The notes: generated by a model from the sequence alone, not told the origin. A stretch of DNA of 64,000 bases from Bacteriovoracaceae bacterium UBA3083 (GCA_002366565.1 DFBJ01000012.1:1-64000); one strand, 5' to 3'; shown: positions 51,190 to 60,374, counted from the first letter of the stretch. Numbers and translations are program-made.

Positions 51190-52878
51190 ATGAAATCAAT
51201 ATTCTTATTACTTCTTTTATCTATAAGCATTAGTGCTAGAGCTGTTGTCATTCAGATTCTACATACTAATGACCTTCACTCTTATTATGATCACACAATT
51301 ATAGATTCAACTAGAGGTAGTTACGCTGCGCTAAAAGCTAAGATGGATGAGTTAGAAAATCTAGCAGACCTAGAAGGGATTAGAACTCTTAGATTTGATG
51401 CTGGTGATTTTCTTGATGGCAATATTTATTATATGGCCGACAGGGGAAGACGCGGCTTTCGAATGATGGAGAAGATGGGCTTTGATGCCATAGCTGTTGG
51501 TAACCACGATTGGCTTATGGGTGGTAAAGAGCTTAATGAAATGCTTAAAGAGCAACCTCCTGCGTTCAGTTACCTTGGAGCTAACTTTAAAGCAGTAAAC
51601 CCTCTATATACTTCAATCAAAAAATATATCAAACCTTATAGTGCTTATAAAATTGATGACATTACTTTAGGAGTAATGGGTCTAACTACAAATGAGCTTT
51701 TTTATAAGTGGAGATTTACTGGTGGAAGTATTGAGAAGCCAACAAAGGTTGGAGCAAAAATATCTACAGAGATGAAAGAGAGACACGGACATGACTTTGT
51801 GATTGGGTTGTCTCATGTGGGTCTAAGTAAAGATAAGGAAATCATTAAAGAAACTCGTAATATTGATTTGATGATTGGCGGTCACTCTCATACCGCCATA
51901 CTTCAGCCTCTCTATGTTAAAAATATAGATGGTCTTTATAGACCAATTGTTCAGACGGGGTCTCATGCAAGATTCTTAGGGCAAATGAAGGTTGAGTTAA
52001 TTAAAGGAAAACCTTTAAAGATTTTGGACTACAAGCTTGTTCCAATATTTACAGGAGATAAGAGAGATCCAGTTGTTGATGAGTTTGCTCATGAGTCAAG
52101 AGTTATACTTAATCAAGATTACGGAGAAGATTATCTTCAAGAAGTTTTAGGTACAGCAGAGATTAAGCTTAGTAATAGTGAGTCTATTCTCACTCCGTGG
52201 ACAAAGTTAATAACTGATGCCATCAAGGATTCAGTAGATGCAGACATCTCATTTCATTCTCCAGGATTTGGTGGGGCAAGCTTACCTCCTGGAAAGATTA
52301 CTAGAGAGATGGTCTTTAACTCCTATCCTAGAGTGTTTGATTTAGATGATAAGTACGGTTGGCATATTTATAAAGTTAATATCCACGGAGTTATTCTAAA
52401 GTCACTTATAAGACTAATTTTAAAGGGACAGTTTCCTGTAACGTTCTCTGGGGTAACATTTGACTTAATTGATGATAAGAATGAAATCATAGATATTAAT
52501 ACTTCGATAATTCCTAGAAATGTTTCAAATATTGAGAGTAATCCTCTTGGGATGATTGGACAGTTCTTAGGAATTGATAGAGATTTTGATGTTGTAAATA
52601 TTCGAGTAAATGGAAAAAAGATATCACCATTTAGACAATATAGAGTCGCTATGCCTGAAGGTATTGTTGCTGGTGGTTTAGGTATTACAGGTTCTCTTAG
52701 ATATCTTCTTAGAAGAATTTCTAAAACTGAGACAAGTATTTGGGAAGCAGTTTCAAATAAAGTTAAAGAGGTTGGAGTTATTAATTATGAATACGGAATA
52801 GGACAGACTTATTACCGTACATCTATATTAAAGCGACCTATGAAAAAAGAGAAGATCCTTTTACCTTTGAGGCAGTAA
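51190..52878 (+). CDS. Exported 5'-nucleotidase/metallophosphoesterase
   Basis: 562 residues from ATG 51190 (CTGGAG upstream). Signal peptide (SIFLLLLLSISISARA). The UshA-type metallophosphatase core shows LHTNDLHS, DAGDFLDGN, VGNHDWLMGG, GLSHVGL and GGHSHT; the C-terminal nucleotidase domain follows (FHSPGFGGASLPPGKITREM). It would degrade nucleotides, UDP-sugars or related phosphoesters in the periplasm. It overlaps the thioredoxin-like gene by one base. Confidence 0.9.
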   Translation: MKSIFLLLLLSISISARAVVIQILHTNDLHSYYDHTIIDSTRGSYAALKAKMDELENLADLEGIRTLRFDAGDFLDGNIYYMADRGRRGFRMMEKMGFDAIAVGNHDWLMGGKELNEMLKEQPPAFSYLGANFKAVNPLYTSIKKYIKPYSAYKIDDITLGVMGLTTNELFYKWRFTGGSIEKPTKVGAKISTEMKERHGHDFVIGLSHVGLSKDKEIIKETRNIDLMIGGHSHTAILQPLYVKNIDGLYRPIVQTGSHARFLGQMKVELIKGKPLKILDYKLVPIFTGDKRDPVVDEFAHESRVILNQDYGEDYLQEVLGTAEIKLSNSESILTPWTKLITDAIKDSVDADISFHSPGFGGASLPPGKITREMVFNSYPRVFDLDDKYGWHIYKVNIHGVILKSLIRLILKGQFPVTFSGVTFDLIDDKNEIIDINTSIIPRNVSNIESNPLGMIGQFLGIDRDFDVVNIRVNGKKISPFRQYRVAMPEGIVAGGLGITGSLRYLLRRISKTETSIWEAVSNKVKEVGVINYEYGIGQTYYRTSILKRPMKKEKILLPLRQ

Positions 52879-53261
52879 TGAATACAAATAAATTTGAAGA
52901 GATTTATTCTTATGCTCCGAAGTGGAGAGAGCTTGTAGACATAAGAACTAAAGAACTCCAAGATAAAGATACTAAACTAAGTCTAGACTCTATTTCTATT
53001 GATATTCATAATGCTACATGGTGCCCTGACTGCGAGAGAGAGACCGTAGAGCTTATGGCCCTTCTATCAATCAATTCAACGCCTGTAGAGATCAATATCT
53101 ATTCATATGAAGACCTACAAGACTACAAAGAAAAAAAGAAGAATGGGGCACTACCAATTAAGTGTCTTCCAACATTCATCTTTAAAAGAGATAGCAAAGA
53201 ACTAACTCGCATCGAAGAAGACTCTAGTAATAAGCTTTTAGATATTTTAAAAAATCTATAA
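52878..53261 (+). CDS. Thioredoxin-family protein (CPDC)
   Basis: 127 residues with the thioredoxin active site WCPDCERET and a downstream cis-proline region (KCLPTFIF). No signal peptide, so probably cytoplasmic. It is close to the thioredoxin-like proteins with CPDC motifs. Starts on the last base of the 5'-nucleotidase stop (TAATG), hence translationally coupled. Confidence 0.8.
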   Translation: MNTNKFEEIYSYAPKWRELVDIRTKELQDKDTKLSLDSISIDIHNATWCPDCERETVELMALLSINSTPVEINIYSYEDLQDYKEKKKNGALPIKCLPTFIFKRDSKELTRIEEDSSNKLLDILKNL

Positions 53262-53302
53262 ATATATTTAAAACCTATATAGTCTCTTTTGGAGAGTTGT
53301 AG

Positions 53303-53869
53303 ATGGCAGAGCTCATTTTCTTTAAAGACCAAAAAGAATTTTATGACTGGTTAGAAGTAAACTCTCACCAGGCAGAGCTTTGGGTTGGTTATTATAAAAA
53401 GAGTACAGGACGTCCAAGTCTTACATGGTCCACATCTGTAGATGTTGCTCTATGTTTTGGTTGGATTGATGGAATTAGAAAAACGATAGATTCTGAAAGT
53501 TATAAGATCCGCTTTACTCCTAGAAAGAAAAGTAGTGAGTGGAGTGCTGTAAATGTAAAGAAGGTGAGGGAGCTAATAAGTCTTGGCAAAATGAGACCTG
53601 AGGGGTTAGAGCTCTTTAATAAGAGAACTAATTTAGAAGGCTATTCTTCAAGCGATAGAAAGGTAGATTTAGATCCAATATATGAAAAAAAGATAAAGGC
53701 CAACAAGAAAGCTTGGAACTTCTTTAGTAGCTTAGCACCTTCATATAAGAGAGACTCTATCTGGTGGATAATGAGCGCAAAGAAAGAAGAGACAAGACAA
53801 AGAAGGCTCACCATCCTAATAGAATCATCACAAGAAAATCAAAAGATTCCAAGCCTCCGAAAGAAGTAG
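53303..53869 (+). CDS. YdeI/OmpD-associated family protein
   Basis: 188 residues, the whole of the YdeI/OmdA family: WLEVNSHQAELWVGYYKKSTGRPSLTW, VDVALCFGWIDGIRKTID, TPRKKSSEWSAVNV and a basic tail. Members are linked with bacteriocin protection and antibiotic stress in enterics, but the molecular role is not known. It is the last gene before the accessory region. Confidence 0.85.
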   Translation: MAELIFFKDQKEFYDWLEVNSHQAELWVGYYKKSTGRPSLTWSTSVDVALCFGWIDGIRKTIDSESYKIRFTPRKKSSEWSAVNVKKVRELISLGKMRPEGLELFNKRTNLEGYSSSDRKVDLDPIYEKKIKANKKAWNFFSSLAPSYKRDSIWWIMSAKKEETRQRRLTILIESSQENQKIPSLRKK

Positions 53870-53879
53870 TAGCGATGGC

Positions 53880-53899
53880 AATTCCCGCCACCTCCACCA
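53880..53899 (+). repeat. att-like site: tRNA/tmRNA 3'-end fragment, copy 1
   Basis: AATTCCCGCCACCTCCACCA looks like the T-arm 3' strand, acceptor 3' strand and CCA of a tRNA-Ser or a tmRNA, without any tRNA body in front of it. Such fragments are left when an element integrates into the 3' end of the gene. An integrase pseudogene begins 1.2 kb to the right. Confidence 0.55.
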
Positions 53900-53919
53900 T
53901 GTTAAAGTAAGTATCCGAA

Positions 53920-53951
53920 ATTAAAGGGAAACTACGGTTCCCCTTATTTGA
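53920..53951. terminator. Candidate terminator of the GIY-YIG gene
   Basis: AAAGGGAA and TTCCCCTT flank a short loop (53925-53947) with A/T-rich sides; it lies after the stop of the minus-strand gene at 53974. One mismatch in the stem. Next to it the heptamer TGTGGCA occurs twice (near 53954 and 53965). Confidence 0.45.
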
Positions 53952-53973
53952 TTGTGGCAGAAATGTGGCAAAA

Positions 53974-55089
53974 TTAAGAAATACTTCGGGAGTTTTTTAA
54001 TCTATGAAGCACTTCAAATAAATTATCTCTAACTGTTTCTAAAGGAATAGCAAAAAACTCATTTCCTGCTCTTGGGTGACCACTTCTAACGAGGTTTTTT
54101 ATTAAATATGACTCTACTTTTTGTGCATGCTTTTTATTTTTCATCCAAATAATTGTTTTGGGAATATAGTTTATATTTGTATGATTTCTATGTTCTTTTA
54201 CTCTTCTTTCGATATTGTTTGATATACCAAGTTTTATAGGTAGATAATCTCTATCCTTAGACTCTAAAATATATACACAGCATGAGTCTGTCCCCATATC
54301 ACTTTTTGTACGAGTAAGAAAGTTTGCTCTTCTTTGCTTTCGTTCAGCTAATTCTCTCTGCCTTCTTTGTTCGGCCTCTAGTTGAGATCTTTTTAGTCTT
54401 TGCTCTTCTTTACGTTGAATTCTCTTGCTATTTATATCAAGATCAACTCTTCGGTTAAAGTCTTGCTTGTACTCTTGAATCAACTTGTTAAATGTTGAAT
54501 CTATATGTTTTCGTTTTAACTCAATACTTCTTTTATAAAGAAGTCGAAGAATAATGACCAAGAAGGTTGCATAACAAATACCGAATAGAGAAGTTACACT
54601 GATAGAAGGTAATTTAAATACTAAGAAACTAACAATAGGGATAACTATAATACTAACTACTAGTAAATCGTTGTTGTATCGAGAGAGAAGTTCTGCTCTA
54701 GATATTGTTATATTTATTTTATGAAAATATTCTTTATATGAGTATTCTTCATTGATCGACTTGTTATAAGGTAGTGGCACACTTTTATTAAGCATTACTT
54801 TGTAGAGGTATGCGACAGGTTTTAACGTATACAGAATAATATTTTGAGTAAAGTTAATTGCTGATTTCTTTTTATTAAAATATGAAATGTATTTCTGGGA
54901 AAAAAGTATGCTATCTTCTAGCCTTAGCCAATTATCACAACTACAAGGTTTTACTAAAGTTGAAGGCGATAGTATTTTCTTTTTATATAGGTAAACGATC
55001 TCATTTATTGAGACTGCATATGAAGTAATTCCTGAATTTAACTTGTAGTCCCATGTCGAGTAATTTTTGTACATACTCTTAATTAACAT
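53974..55089 (-). CDS. GYF-like/TM/coiled-coil/GIY-YIG protein
   Basis: 371 residues. Residues about 15-65 (YAVSINEIVYLYKKKILSP, TLVKPCSCDNWLRLED) look like a GYF_2/DUF4339-type domain. Residues about 145-190 hold two transmembrane helices (LLVVSIIVIPIVSFLVFKL; FGICYATFLVIILRLLY). Residues about 220-262 are a Glu/Arg-rich coiled coil (QRKEEQRLKRSQLEAEQ). Residues 270-370 are a GIY-YIG-type domain of the T5orf172/MUG113 kind (CVYILES, IKLGISNNIERRVKEH, HAQKVESYLIKNLV). GIY-YIG domains with membrane anchors occur in phage-defence settings; here that is inference from context. Confidence 0.7.
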   Translation of the reverse strand: MLIKSMYKNYSTWDYKLNSGITSYAVSINEIVYLYKKKILSPSTLVKPCSCDNWLRLEDSILFSQKYISYFNKKKSAINFTQNIILYTLKPVAYLYKVMLNKSVPLPYNKSINEEYSYKEYFHKINITISRAELLSRYNNDLLVVSIIVIPIVSFLVFKLPSISVTSLFGICYATFLVIILRLLYKRSIELKRKHIDSTFNKLIQEYKQDFNRRVDLDINSKRIQRKEEQRLKRSQLEAEQRRQRELAERKQRRANFLTRTKSDMGTDSCCVYILESKDRDYLPIKLGISNNIERRVKEHRNHTNINYIPKTIIWMKNKKHAQKVESYLIKNLVRSGHPRAGNEFFAIPLETVRDNLFEVLHRLKNSRSIS

Positions 55090-55130
55090 AATTAAAAAAA
55101 AAATTACTATATTTGTAAATAATTCATAAC

Positions 55131-55157
55131 CCTCCCTAATATGGGAGGGATATTTTA
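55131..55157. terminator. Candidate terminator between integrase remnant and GIY-YIG gene
   Basis: CCCTCCC and GGGAGGG pair around taatat (55131-55149), followed by atatttt on the plus strand. The minus side lacks a T run. Confidence 0.45.
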
Positions 55158-55870
55158 AAAAGATACAAATTTACAAGCTTTCTCCATAAACTCTTTATCT
55201 AAGTGTGCATAAATCATCGACGTTTCGATTTCTTTATGTCCAAGTAATTTTTGAAGCGTATAGATACTGCCTCCATTCATTACAAAATGACTGGCGTAAG
55301 TATGTCTTAAGTCGTGCGAATTATTTTATCTAAGCCTGCTTCATGCTGTGAAGGCCTAAAGCACCTTTGATTGATATGATCATAGGGAAGTGGACTTCCA
55401 TCATGTTTGCAAAAAACAAATGGACCTCTAGATTTATTTCTAAAGAGTTTTAAGAGTACGGCCCTTGTCCTATCATTCATTGGAAGATACCTCGATTCTC
55501 CACCCTTTGTAGAGTCTCTAAGACCAGTTCGAGAAAGAGTACGTGCAATCACTATTTGATTAGCTTTGAAGTCAACTTTATCCCAACATAGACCACAAAC
55601 CTCTCCAAGTCTTAGACCTGTATTGAGAGTGAGTACATATAAGTCATGTAACTCGTCATTGTATTCTGTGTAATCAAGAAAAGTTTTTACTTCTGCTTTA
55701 TTCCAATATGTGAGGTCACGTCTTTTTTGTTTTAACTCTTTGTAGCCACGAACTTTATTCTTGAATGATTAAAGTCTAAAAAAATATTCTTATTATTACC
55801 AAGTAAAGCTAGGAAGTAATCAGTTGAGCTGCGTTGATGACCACATACAGGTTGGCGTAATTTTCTACCA
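55155..55870 (-). pseudogene. Tyrosine recombinase/integrase pseudogene
   Basis: Reading the minus strand gives a phage-type integrase in broken frames. The arginine box TGLRLGEVCGL, the stretch STKGGESRYLPMNDRTRA, HDLRHTYASHF, LLGHKEIETSMIY (His box and catalytic Tyr) and the end FVSF are all recognisable. At about 55312-55317 a one-base frame change separates DKIIRTT-stop from the HDLRH segment; another change near 55770 separates the N-terminal part. The middle alone is open from 55307 to 55552. The gene is therefore inactive unless the reads are wrong. Upstream limit approximate. Confidence 0.82.
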
Positions 55871-55999
55871 TTAAAATTGGTAATAGTATTATTAGGGAGT
55901 AGGTAAAGAAGATTAATATTAACTGGATAAAATATAGCTCTTTCCGTACTTACGATGTCTATATTAAACTTGGGTTAATACCAATTGTTAGCATAAAGA

Positions 56000-56028
56000 G
56001 GGAGGGAATGCTTCCCTCTCCTTTATTT
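56000..56028 (-). terminator. Candidate terminator of the lipoprotein gene at 56046
   Basis: GAGGGA and TCCCTC (within 56000-56023) form a hairpin; on the minus strand it is followed by ccctcttta. It lies about 20 bases after the lipoprotein stop. Confidence 0.5.
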
Positions 56029-56045
56029 AAGCTTTGATATCTTTT

Positions 56046-56936
56046 TTACTTAAGTAGTTTTTGTTCCTCTAAAAGGTAATTAATTCTTTCTGAAGTTGAT
56101 GAGTATAATTCATTATTATCAAGGAATATGGCTTTAGAATTTACAGTTTTAGCTGTTTTATAATCACCTGTTAGGGCCAGCAGAATACTCTTGTTGTGCA
56201 TAAATCTTGCTTGATTTGGAGCATCTATAGTATTTAATTTAGCTTCAAACTTTTTGAATTGTTGTAGCGCCGGAGCTGCTGTTTCTTCTTTAATGTTCTT
56301 AACTGTTTTAGAGAGGTTACCAAAGATCTCTGGATCTAAGTTTTCTAAGTAAAAGATTGTTGAGGTTTCATATTTCTTAAGGTTCTTTAGCCACTCTTTC
56401 GTAGCCATTTCTGAACTAACTTTGAAAAGTTGCTTTTCTATTTCTTTTGCTGCGTATTGTCCATTTGCTAAATGGTGAATACCAAAGTCTCTTCCAGTTG
56501 CCTCTGATTGGAATATAACTTTTCTAGTTTTTGCATCGATAAGCCTAAGTTTAAGTGTAGCAATGTTGATGATTTTGTTTGACTTGTTTGTAGTGTAAAC
56601 TTCTCGATAATTATCTGAACGAATTGTTCCTTTTACAATTATATCAATTGTTTTAGGCATCTCATTAATGCTGATTTCTTTGTCTCTGTTTGACTTAAGT
56701 TCGATCACGTTGAAGTTTAGGTTCTTTGTAATTTCATCAACAAGTGTTTCTCGAACATAACCTGTTCTGTCTCCTTTTATATCTAATATTGTAAAATCTT
56801 TCTGGCGTTGGGAAAGTTTTATTTTTGGTGCGACTGTGTACTTATGACTTACGTAAGTTCTAGAACTGCAAGAAGTAAGTAGTAGAGGAATGATTATTGA
56901 TAATAATATTCTGACATTCTTTAATGCTTTGATCAT
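56046..56936 (-). CDS. Lipoprotein of unknown function
   Basis: 296 residues with a lipoprotein signal (LSIIIPLLLTSC, acylated Cys23, followed by SSRTYVSHKYT). The first half (TGYVRETLVDEITKNLNFNVIEL, IDIIVKGTIRSDNY, LKLRLIDAKTRKVIFQSEATG) resembles periplasmic proteins that assemble a small alpha/beta domain like those of the CsgG type. The last 80 residues look like a TPR-type repeat (FMHNKSILLALTGDYKTAK). No family is certain. 449 bases of gene-free DNA follow on its 5' side. Confidence 0.6.
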   Translation of the reverse strand: MIKALKNVRILLSIIIPLLLTSCSSRTYVSHKYTVAPKIKLSQRQKDFTILDIKGDRTGYVRETLVDEITKNLNFNVIELKSNRDKEISINEMPKTIDIIVKGTIRSDNYREVYTTNKSNKIINIATLKLRLIDAKTRKVIFQSEATGRDFGIHHLANGQYAAKEIEKQLFKVSSEMATKEWLKNLKKYETSTIFYLENLDPEIFGNLSKTVKNIKEETAAPALQQFKKFEAKLNTIDAPNQARFMHNKSILLALTGDYKTAKTVNSKAIFLDNNELYSSTSERINYLLEEQKLLK

Positions 56937-57385
56937 CGGTTAGTCCTTGGGGAATAAGATTGTTTTTATTTTTGAAGAAAGACTCTAATTTATTTGTTGT
57001 TCGTTGTTAATTATTTCTGCATTAAGATTTCTTTAGAAATGGTTTTTTGTAATAAATATTCCGTGAATGTTTTTTTGTATTTGATGTTTATTGTTTCTGT
57101 GTTGAGCTGTGTTATAAAAAAAATGTTCATTGGCATTACCTATAATTAAGAATGAGATATGTAATGGACCATTGGTTTCTTATCTCAAAAAACTTTATCT
57201 TTCCTGTCTGTATTGAGTTAAATCGTTCGCTGTATTCCTCCTTTGAAGAATTCTTGACTTTGTATAAGGATTTATTTTTTAAATGAAACAACTAATATTA
57301 AGAATCCTTGAGGATCTCTTTTCTATCTTTATTTTTTTTAAATTGAAGCCGAAGAGATGAGAAATCATATTAATGGAGGATTTAA
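56937..57385. other. Gene-free A/T-rich stretch
   Basis: No coding frame or RNA gene seen. It contains a small palindrome AAGAATTCTT (57247-57256), a TTGACT (57254-57259) without a well-placed -10, and the ribosome site GGAGGA (57374-57379) of the next gene. It holds the divergent promoters of the lipoprotein and nuclease genes, none clear. Confidence 0.4.
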
Positions 57386-58246
57386 ATGTATAAAGTACCA
57401 AGCAAAGTTAGAAAGACAATCTCACAAGAGTTAAAAAGATTTCTTCCATTAATTAAAAATTTACAAGCTAGAGGTAAGCAGTCATCAGAAGATGATGCAA
57501 GAATTCTTTTGAATGATATTCTCTCCGATGTTCTTGGTTACGATAAATATAATGAACTTAGAACTGAAATGAGGGAGAAAAATAGTCGTTTTGATTATGT
57601 TGTTAAAATTACCGATGGCCCAACAAAGAGAAAGCCAAAGCAGTTTGATTTTGTAATAGAGGCAAAAGCAGCTCATGTTGCACTTAGAGAAGATCATGTT
57701 AATCAAACACTCACTTATTGTCTTCAGAAGGGAATGGATTATTTCTTCTTGACTAATTCAGTTCAATGGCAACTTTTTTCTGTTAAACACTCAAAGAAGA
57801 ATCCTACTGCGAGATTAATACATGAGGTTGATTTTTCAACAAGTAATAGCGTAGATTCTCTAGCTGAAGAATTCTATCTTTTTAGTAAGCATTCTTACTT
57901 AAATGGTGATTGGAAGAGTGTAGTTAAACATGTAAAGGCAACAAAAGTTGAAGATGTTGTTGCTATTATACTTAGTGACAAGATCATAAAGTCCATTACT
58001 CGTGAGATTACATCCGTTTCTGGTGTAAAGGTTAATATAGATGTTGTTAAAGATATTGTTGAAAATAAAATCTTAAAATCAGAAATTTCAGAAGTTAATA
58101 AAAAACTTCTTAAAAGTCTAAATACTTCTGCTCCTAAAAAGAGAGTGAAGAAAGATTCTGTTTCTATTACAGTAAATGTTGATCCTACTTGTGATGATTC
58201 TAGGGATGTACATTTTGGAGTTGATGATGAGCAGGAAGTTGCATAG
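57386..58246 (+). CDS. HSDR_N-like solitary PD-(D/E)XK nuclease
   Basis: 286 residues. The N-terminal 140 match the nuclease domain of type I restriction R subunits (HSDR_N type): NDILSDVLGYDKYNEL, then the acidic residue (Asp70 or Asp88) and the E-A-K triad at 92-94 in FDFVIEAKAA, then NQTLTYCLQKGMDYFFLTNS. No helicase or motor domain follows; the C-terminal half is helical and basic with TKVEDVVAIILSDKIIKSI, and the end is acidic. No hsdM or hsdS is nearby, so it is either a lone nuclease of a defence module or an unrelated DNA enzyme. The start has TGGAGGA. Confidence 0.7.
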   Translation: MYKVPSKVRKTISQELKRFLPLIKNLQARGKQSSEDDARILLNDILSDVLGYDKYNELRTEMREKNSRFDYVVKITDGPTKRKPKQFDFVIEAKAAHVALREDHVNQTLTYCLQKGMDYFFLTNSVQWQLFSVKHSKKNPTARLIHEVDFSTSNSVDSLAEEFYLFSKHSYLNGDWKSVVKHVKATKVEDVVAIILSDKIIKSITREITSVSGVKVNIDVVKDIVENKILKSEISEVNKKLLKSLNTSAPKKRVKKDSVSITVNVDPTCDDSRDVHFGVDDEQEVA

Positions 58247-58350
58247 ATCAATTCTGTACAGGCCATGATCATATATCAATATATCGTTGGGAGAATTTAT
58301 AAAGTGGATATAAGAATATCAATAGCTTCATCATGTTTAGGCTTAGTTAA

Positions 58351-59043
58351 GTGATAAGAGAATTGCTATATAAAGTTGTTCATTCGCGAGAAACTTTTAA
58401 GGGAAGACTTTTTGATCTTGTTATTCAAGTTTATATTTTTCTCTCAATCATTATTCATTCATTGGAAACAATGCTTTCTTTGAAATGTTTAGATCAAGTA
58501 TTTCAAATTTTAGATAGGTTTTTCTTAGTAAGCTTTACTTTTGAGTATACATTAAGAGTATATTCCGCAAAGAAGCGATTGAAGTTCATTTTAAGTTTCT
58601 TTGGATAAAATGACTTGTTAGCAATTCTTTCAGGTCATATAATTTTTAGAAATGTAGACTTACGGTTTTTAAGAATATTTCGACTGATTAGAGTTTTTCA
58701 TGCCTTTAAATTATTAAGGTATTCTAAAGCTGTTGAGAGATTACGAGATGTATTTGAGTCTATAAAGTCAGAAATAATTTTATTTGGTTGTTTTTCAATT
58801 ATTCTTTTATACGTATCCGCAACTGGGATATACTATTTTGAATCAATGGTTCAACCTGAGAAATTCTCCTCAATACCTGAATGCCTTTGGTAGTCAGTGT
58901 GTACTTTAACAACATTAGGTTATGGTGATGTTTATCCTATTTCTGCAGGAGGTAAGATATTTACTTCATTTATTTTATTTCTTGGCTTAAGTGTTATCGC
59001 TGTTCCTAGCTGCTTTCTTGCATCTGCATTTAATAAGAAATAG
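58351..59043 (+). pseudogene. Voltage-gated K+ channel gene with two in-frame stops
   Basis: A single frame of 231 codons encodes a six-helix channel: S1 LFDLVIQVYIFLSIIIH, S4 RFLRIFRLIRVFHAFKLLR with regularly spaced arginines, pore TTLGYGDVYPIS and S6 FTSFILFLGLSVIAVPS. The frame is never shifted but is cut by TAA at 58606-58608 (in S3, before NDLLAIL) and TAG at 58891-58893, where relatives have Trp (ECLW-stop-SVCTLTTLGYGD). Both can be made by one substitution. The two open pieces are 58351-58608 and 58615-58893. Start GTG 58351 or TTG 58363. A recently inactivated gene is the simplest reading. Confidence 0.8.
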
Positions 59044-59142
59044 ATAGTCTCAATGTTTGTAGTCTTTTGTGTTCCTTAAGATAAATTGAGCCATGATTTC
59101 ACTCATCTATAGTATAATTACCACCTCAGATATTTTTTATAA

Positions 59143-59370
59143 GGGCTTTCCATTTTTTTAGATAAAGTAAATACAGAAGCAACATGGGCTACCATTTTAC
59201 TTGGAAAGGGAATAGCTCCCATCAAGGTAATGGCAATGGGGGGCTGGAAAGACCTTAAGACTATGCAGTTCTATATTAGAAAGGCAGGGGGAAACATTTC
59301 AGGAATAACAGAGCACTTAGATCTCCATTCTCCACTGAGTGGTGGCAATGTTTTAAGTTTTAACCTGTAA
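59143..59370 (+). pseudogene. C-terminal remnant of a second tyrosine integrase
   Basis: A frame with no start codon, ending TAA at 59368-59370, encodes the end of a phage integrase: ATWATILLGKGIAPIKVMA, MGGWKDLKTMQFYIRKAGG with catalytic Tyr, and ITEHLDLHSP. This family differs from the one at 55155-55870 (GGWKDLK instead of LGHKEIE). The N-terminal 200 or more residues are missing. It lies in the opposite orientation to the first integrase remnant. Confidence 0.72.
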
Positions 59371-59451
59371 ATTCAGGAGGGCTATATAGGCCTCTTTTCT
59401 CAATAAATTTCGTTATTTTCCGATTAGAACGTAAACAATTAAGAGGGTAGT

Positions 59452-60360
59452 ATGAATATCGGAAAATTTGAAAAAGTTGACCTGAGAGATATTTGGAAAA
59501 ATGAAGCATCTGAGTTTACGACATGGCTCTATGAAAATTTAGAAGCTCTGTCAGATGCAGTAGAAATTAACTTATCTCAAATAGAGCAAGAAAGATCGGT
59601 TGATAACAGTAGGTTTTCGATTGATATTTTCGCAGAGACTGATAATGGCGATACCGTTATTATTGAAAATCAGTTGGAAAGAACTGATCATAAGCACTTG
59701 GGACAAATTCTTACATATTTAACGAATACATCTGATTGTGAAACTGCAATTTGGATAGCTAAAGACCCAAGGCCAGAGCATATAAATGCAATAACCTGGA
59801 TCAATCAAAATACTCCTTTTAATATATTTCTAGTGAAGATTGAAGCCTACAAGATAGATAGTTCGTTACCTGCTCCAATGTTTAGTGTTATTTGTAAACC
59901 AACGGAGGAAGGAAAGCAGTTGGGGCAATTTAATCATGAGAGAAAAGAAAAAATAAAAGCTAAAAAAGCTAGGAGAGATCAGTGCGATACTCTACTGGTG
60001 CCAGCAAGAAAAGATGGGTTTGAGAAAGTATTTTTGGGTGAAGATAGGTGGTATGCGATTAGAATAAGAGCATCTCGTATTTCTCAACTGAAATACATTG
60101 CTGCTTACCAAGTAGCACCAATTAGTTCGGTTACTCATATTGCAGAAATCAAAGAAATTAGAGAATACAAAGATACTGGAAAGTACGAAGTGATTTTTAA
60201 AGAACCACCTAAAGAGTTTGGTCCATTACCTCTTGGAGATGACCCAAGCAGGTCTCCTCAAGGACCTCAGTACGCTGAAAGAGAAAAATTAGAGCGTTCT
60301 AAAACTCTTAAGGAAGCACTCTCGTACGATGAATATTTAATTGAAAAGAAAGCAGCATAA
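59452..60360 (+). CDS. DUF4268-like PD-(D/E)XK nuclease-fold protein
   Basis: 302 residues. The N-terminal part (FSIDIFAETDNGDTVIIENQLERTDHKHLGQILTY) has the nuclease triad Asp58 ... Glu72-x-Gln74 and the following HLGQILTYL helix seen in proteins with DUF4268 or similar restriction-like folds. The C-terminal 130 residues form a beta-rich domain (WYAIRIRAS, LKYIAAYQVAPISSVTHIAEI, GKYEVIFKEP) that I do not recognise by name. It is followed after 14 bases by another orphan gene, so the two may act as a pair. Start ATG preceded by AAGAGGGT. Confidence 0.65.
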   Translation: MNIGKFEKVDLRDIWKNEASEFTTWLYENLEALSDAVEINLSQIEQERSVDNSRFSIDIFAETDNGDTVIIENQLERTDHKHLGQILTYLTNTSDCETAIWIAKDPRPEHINAITWINQNTPFNIFLVKIEAYKIDSSLPAPMFSVICKPTEEGKQLGQFNHERKEKIKAKKARRDQCDTLLVPARKDGFEKVFLGEDRWYAIRIRASRISQLKYIAAYQVAPISSVTHIAEIKEIREYKDTGKYEVIFKEPPKEFGPLPLGDDPSRSPQGPQYAEREKLERSKTLKEALSYDEYLIEKKAA

Positions 60361-60374
60361 ACAGGATAAAGATT

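Noticed and set aside
57386..58246. Type I restriction-modification system
   Set aside because: Only an R-subunit-like nuclease domain is present; there is no motor, methylase or specificity gene nearby.
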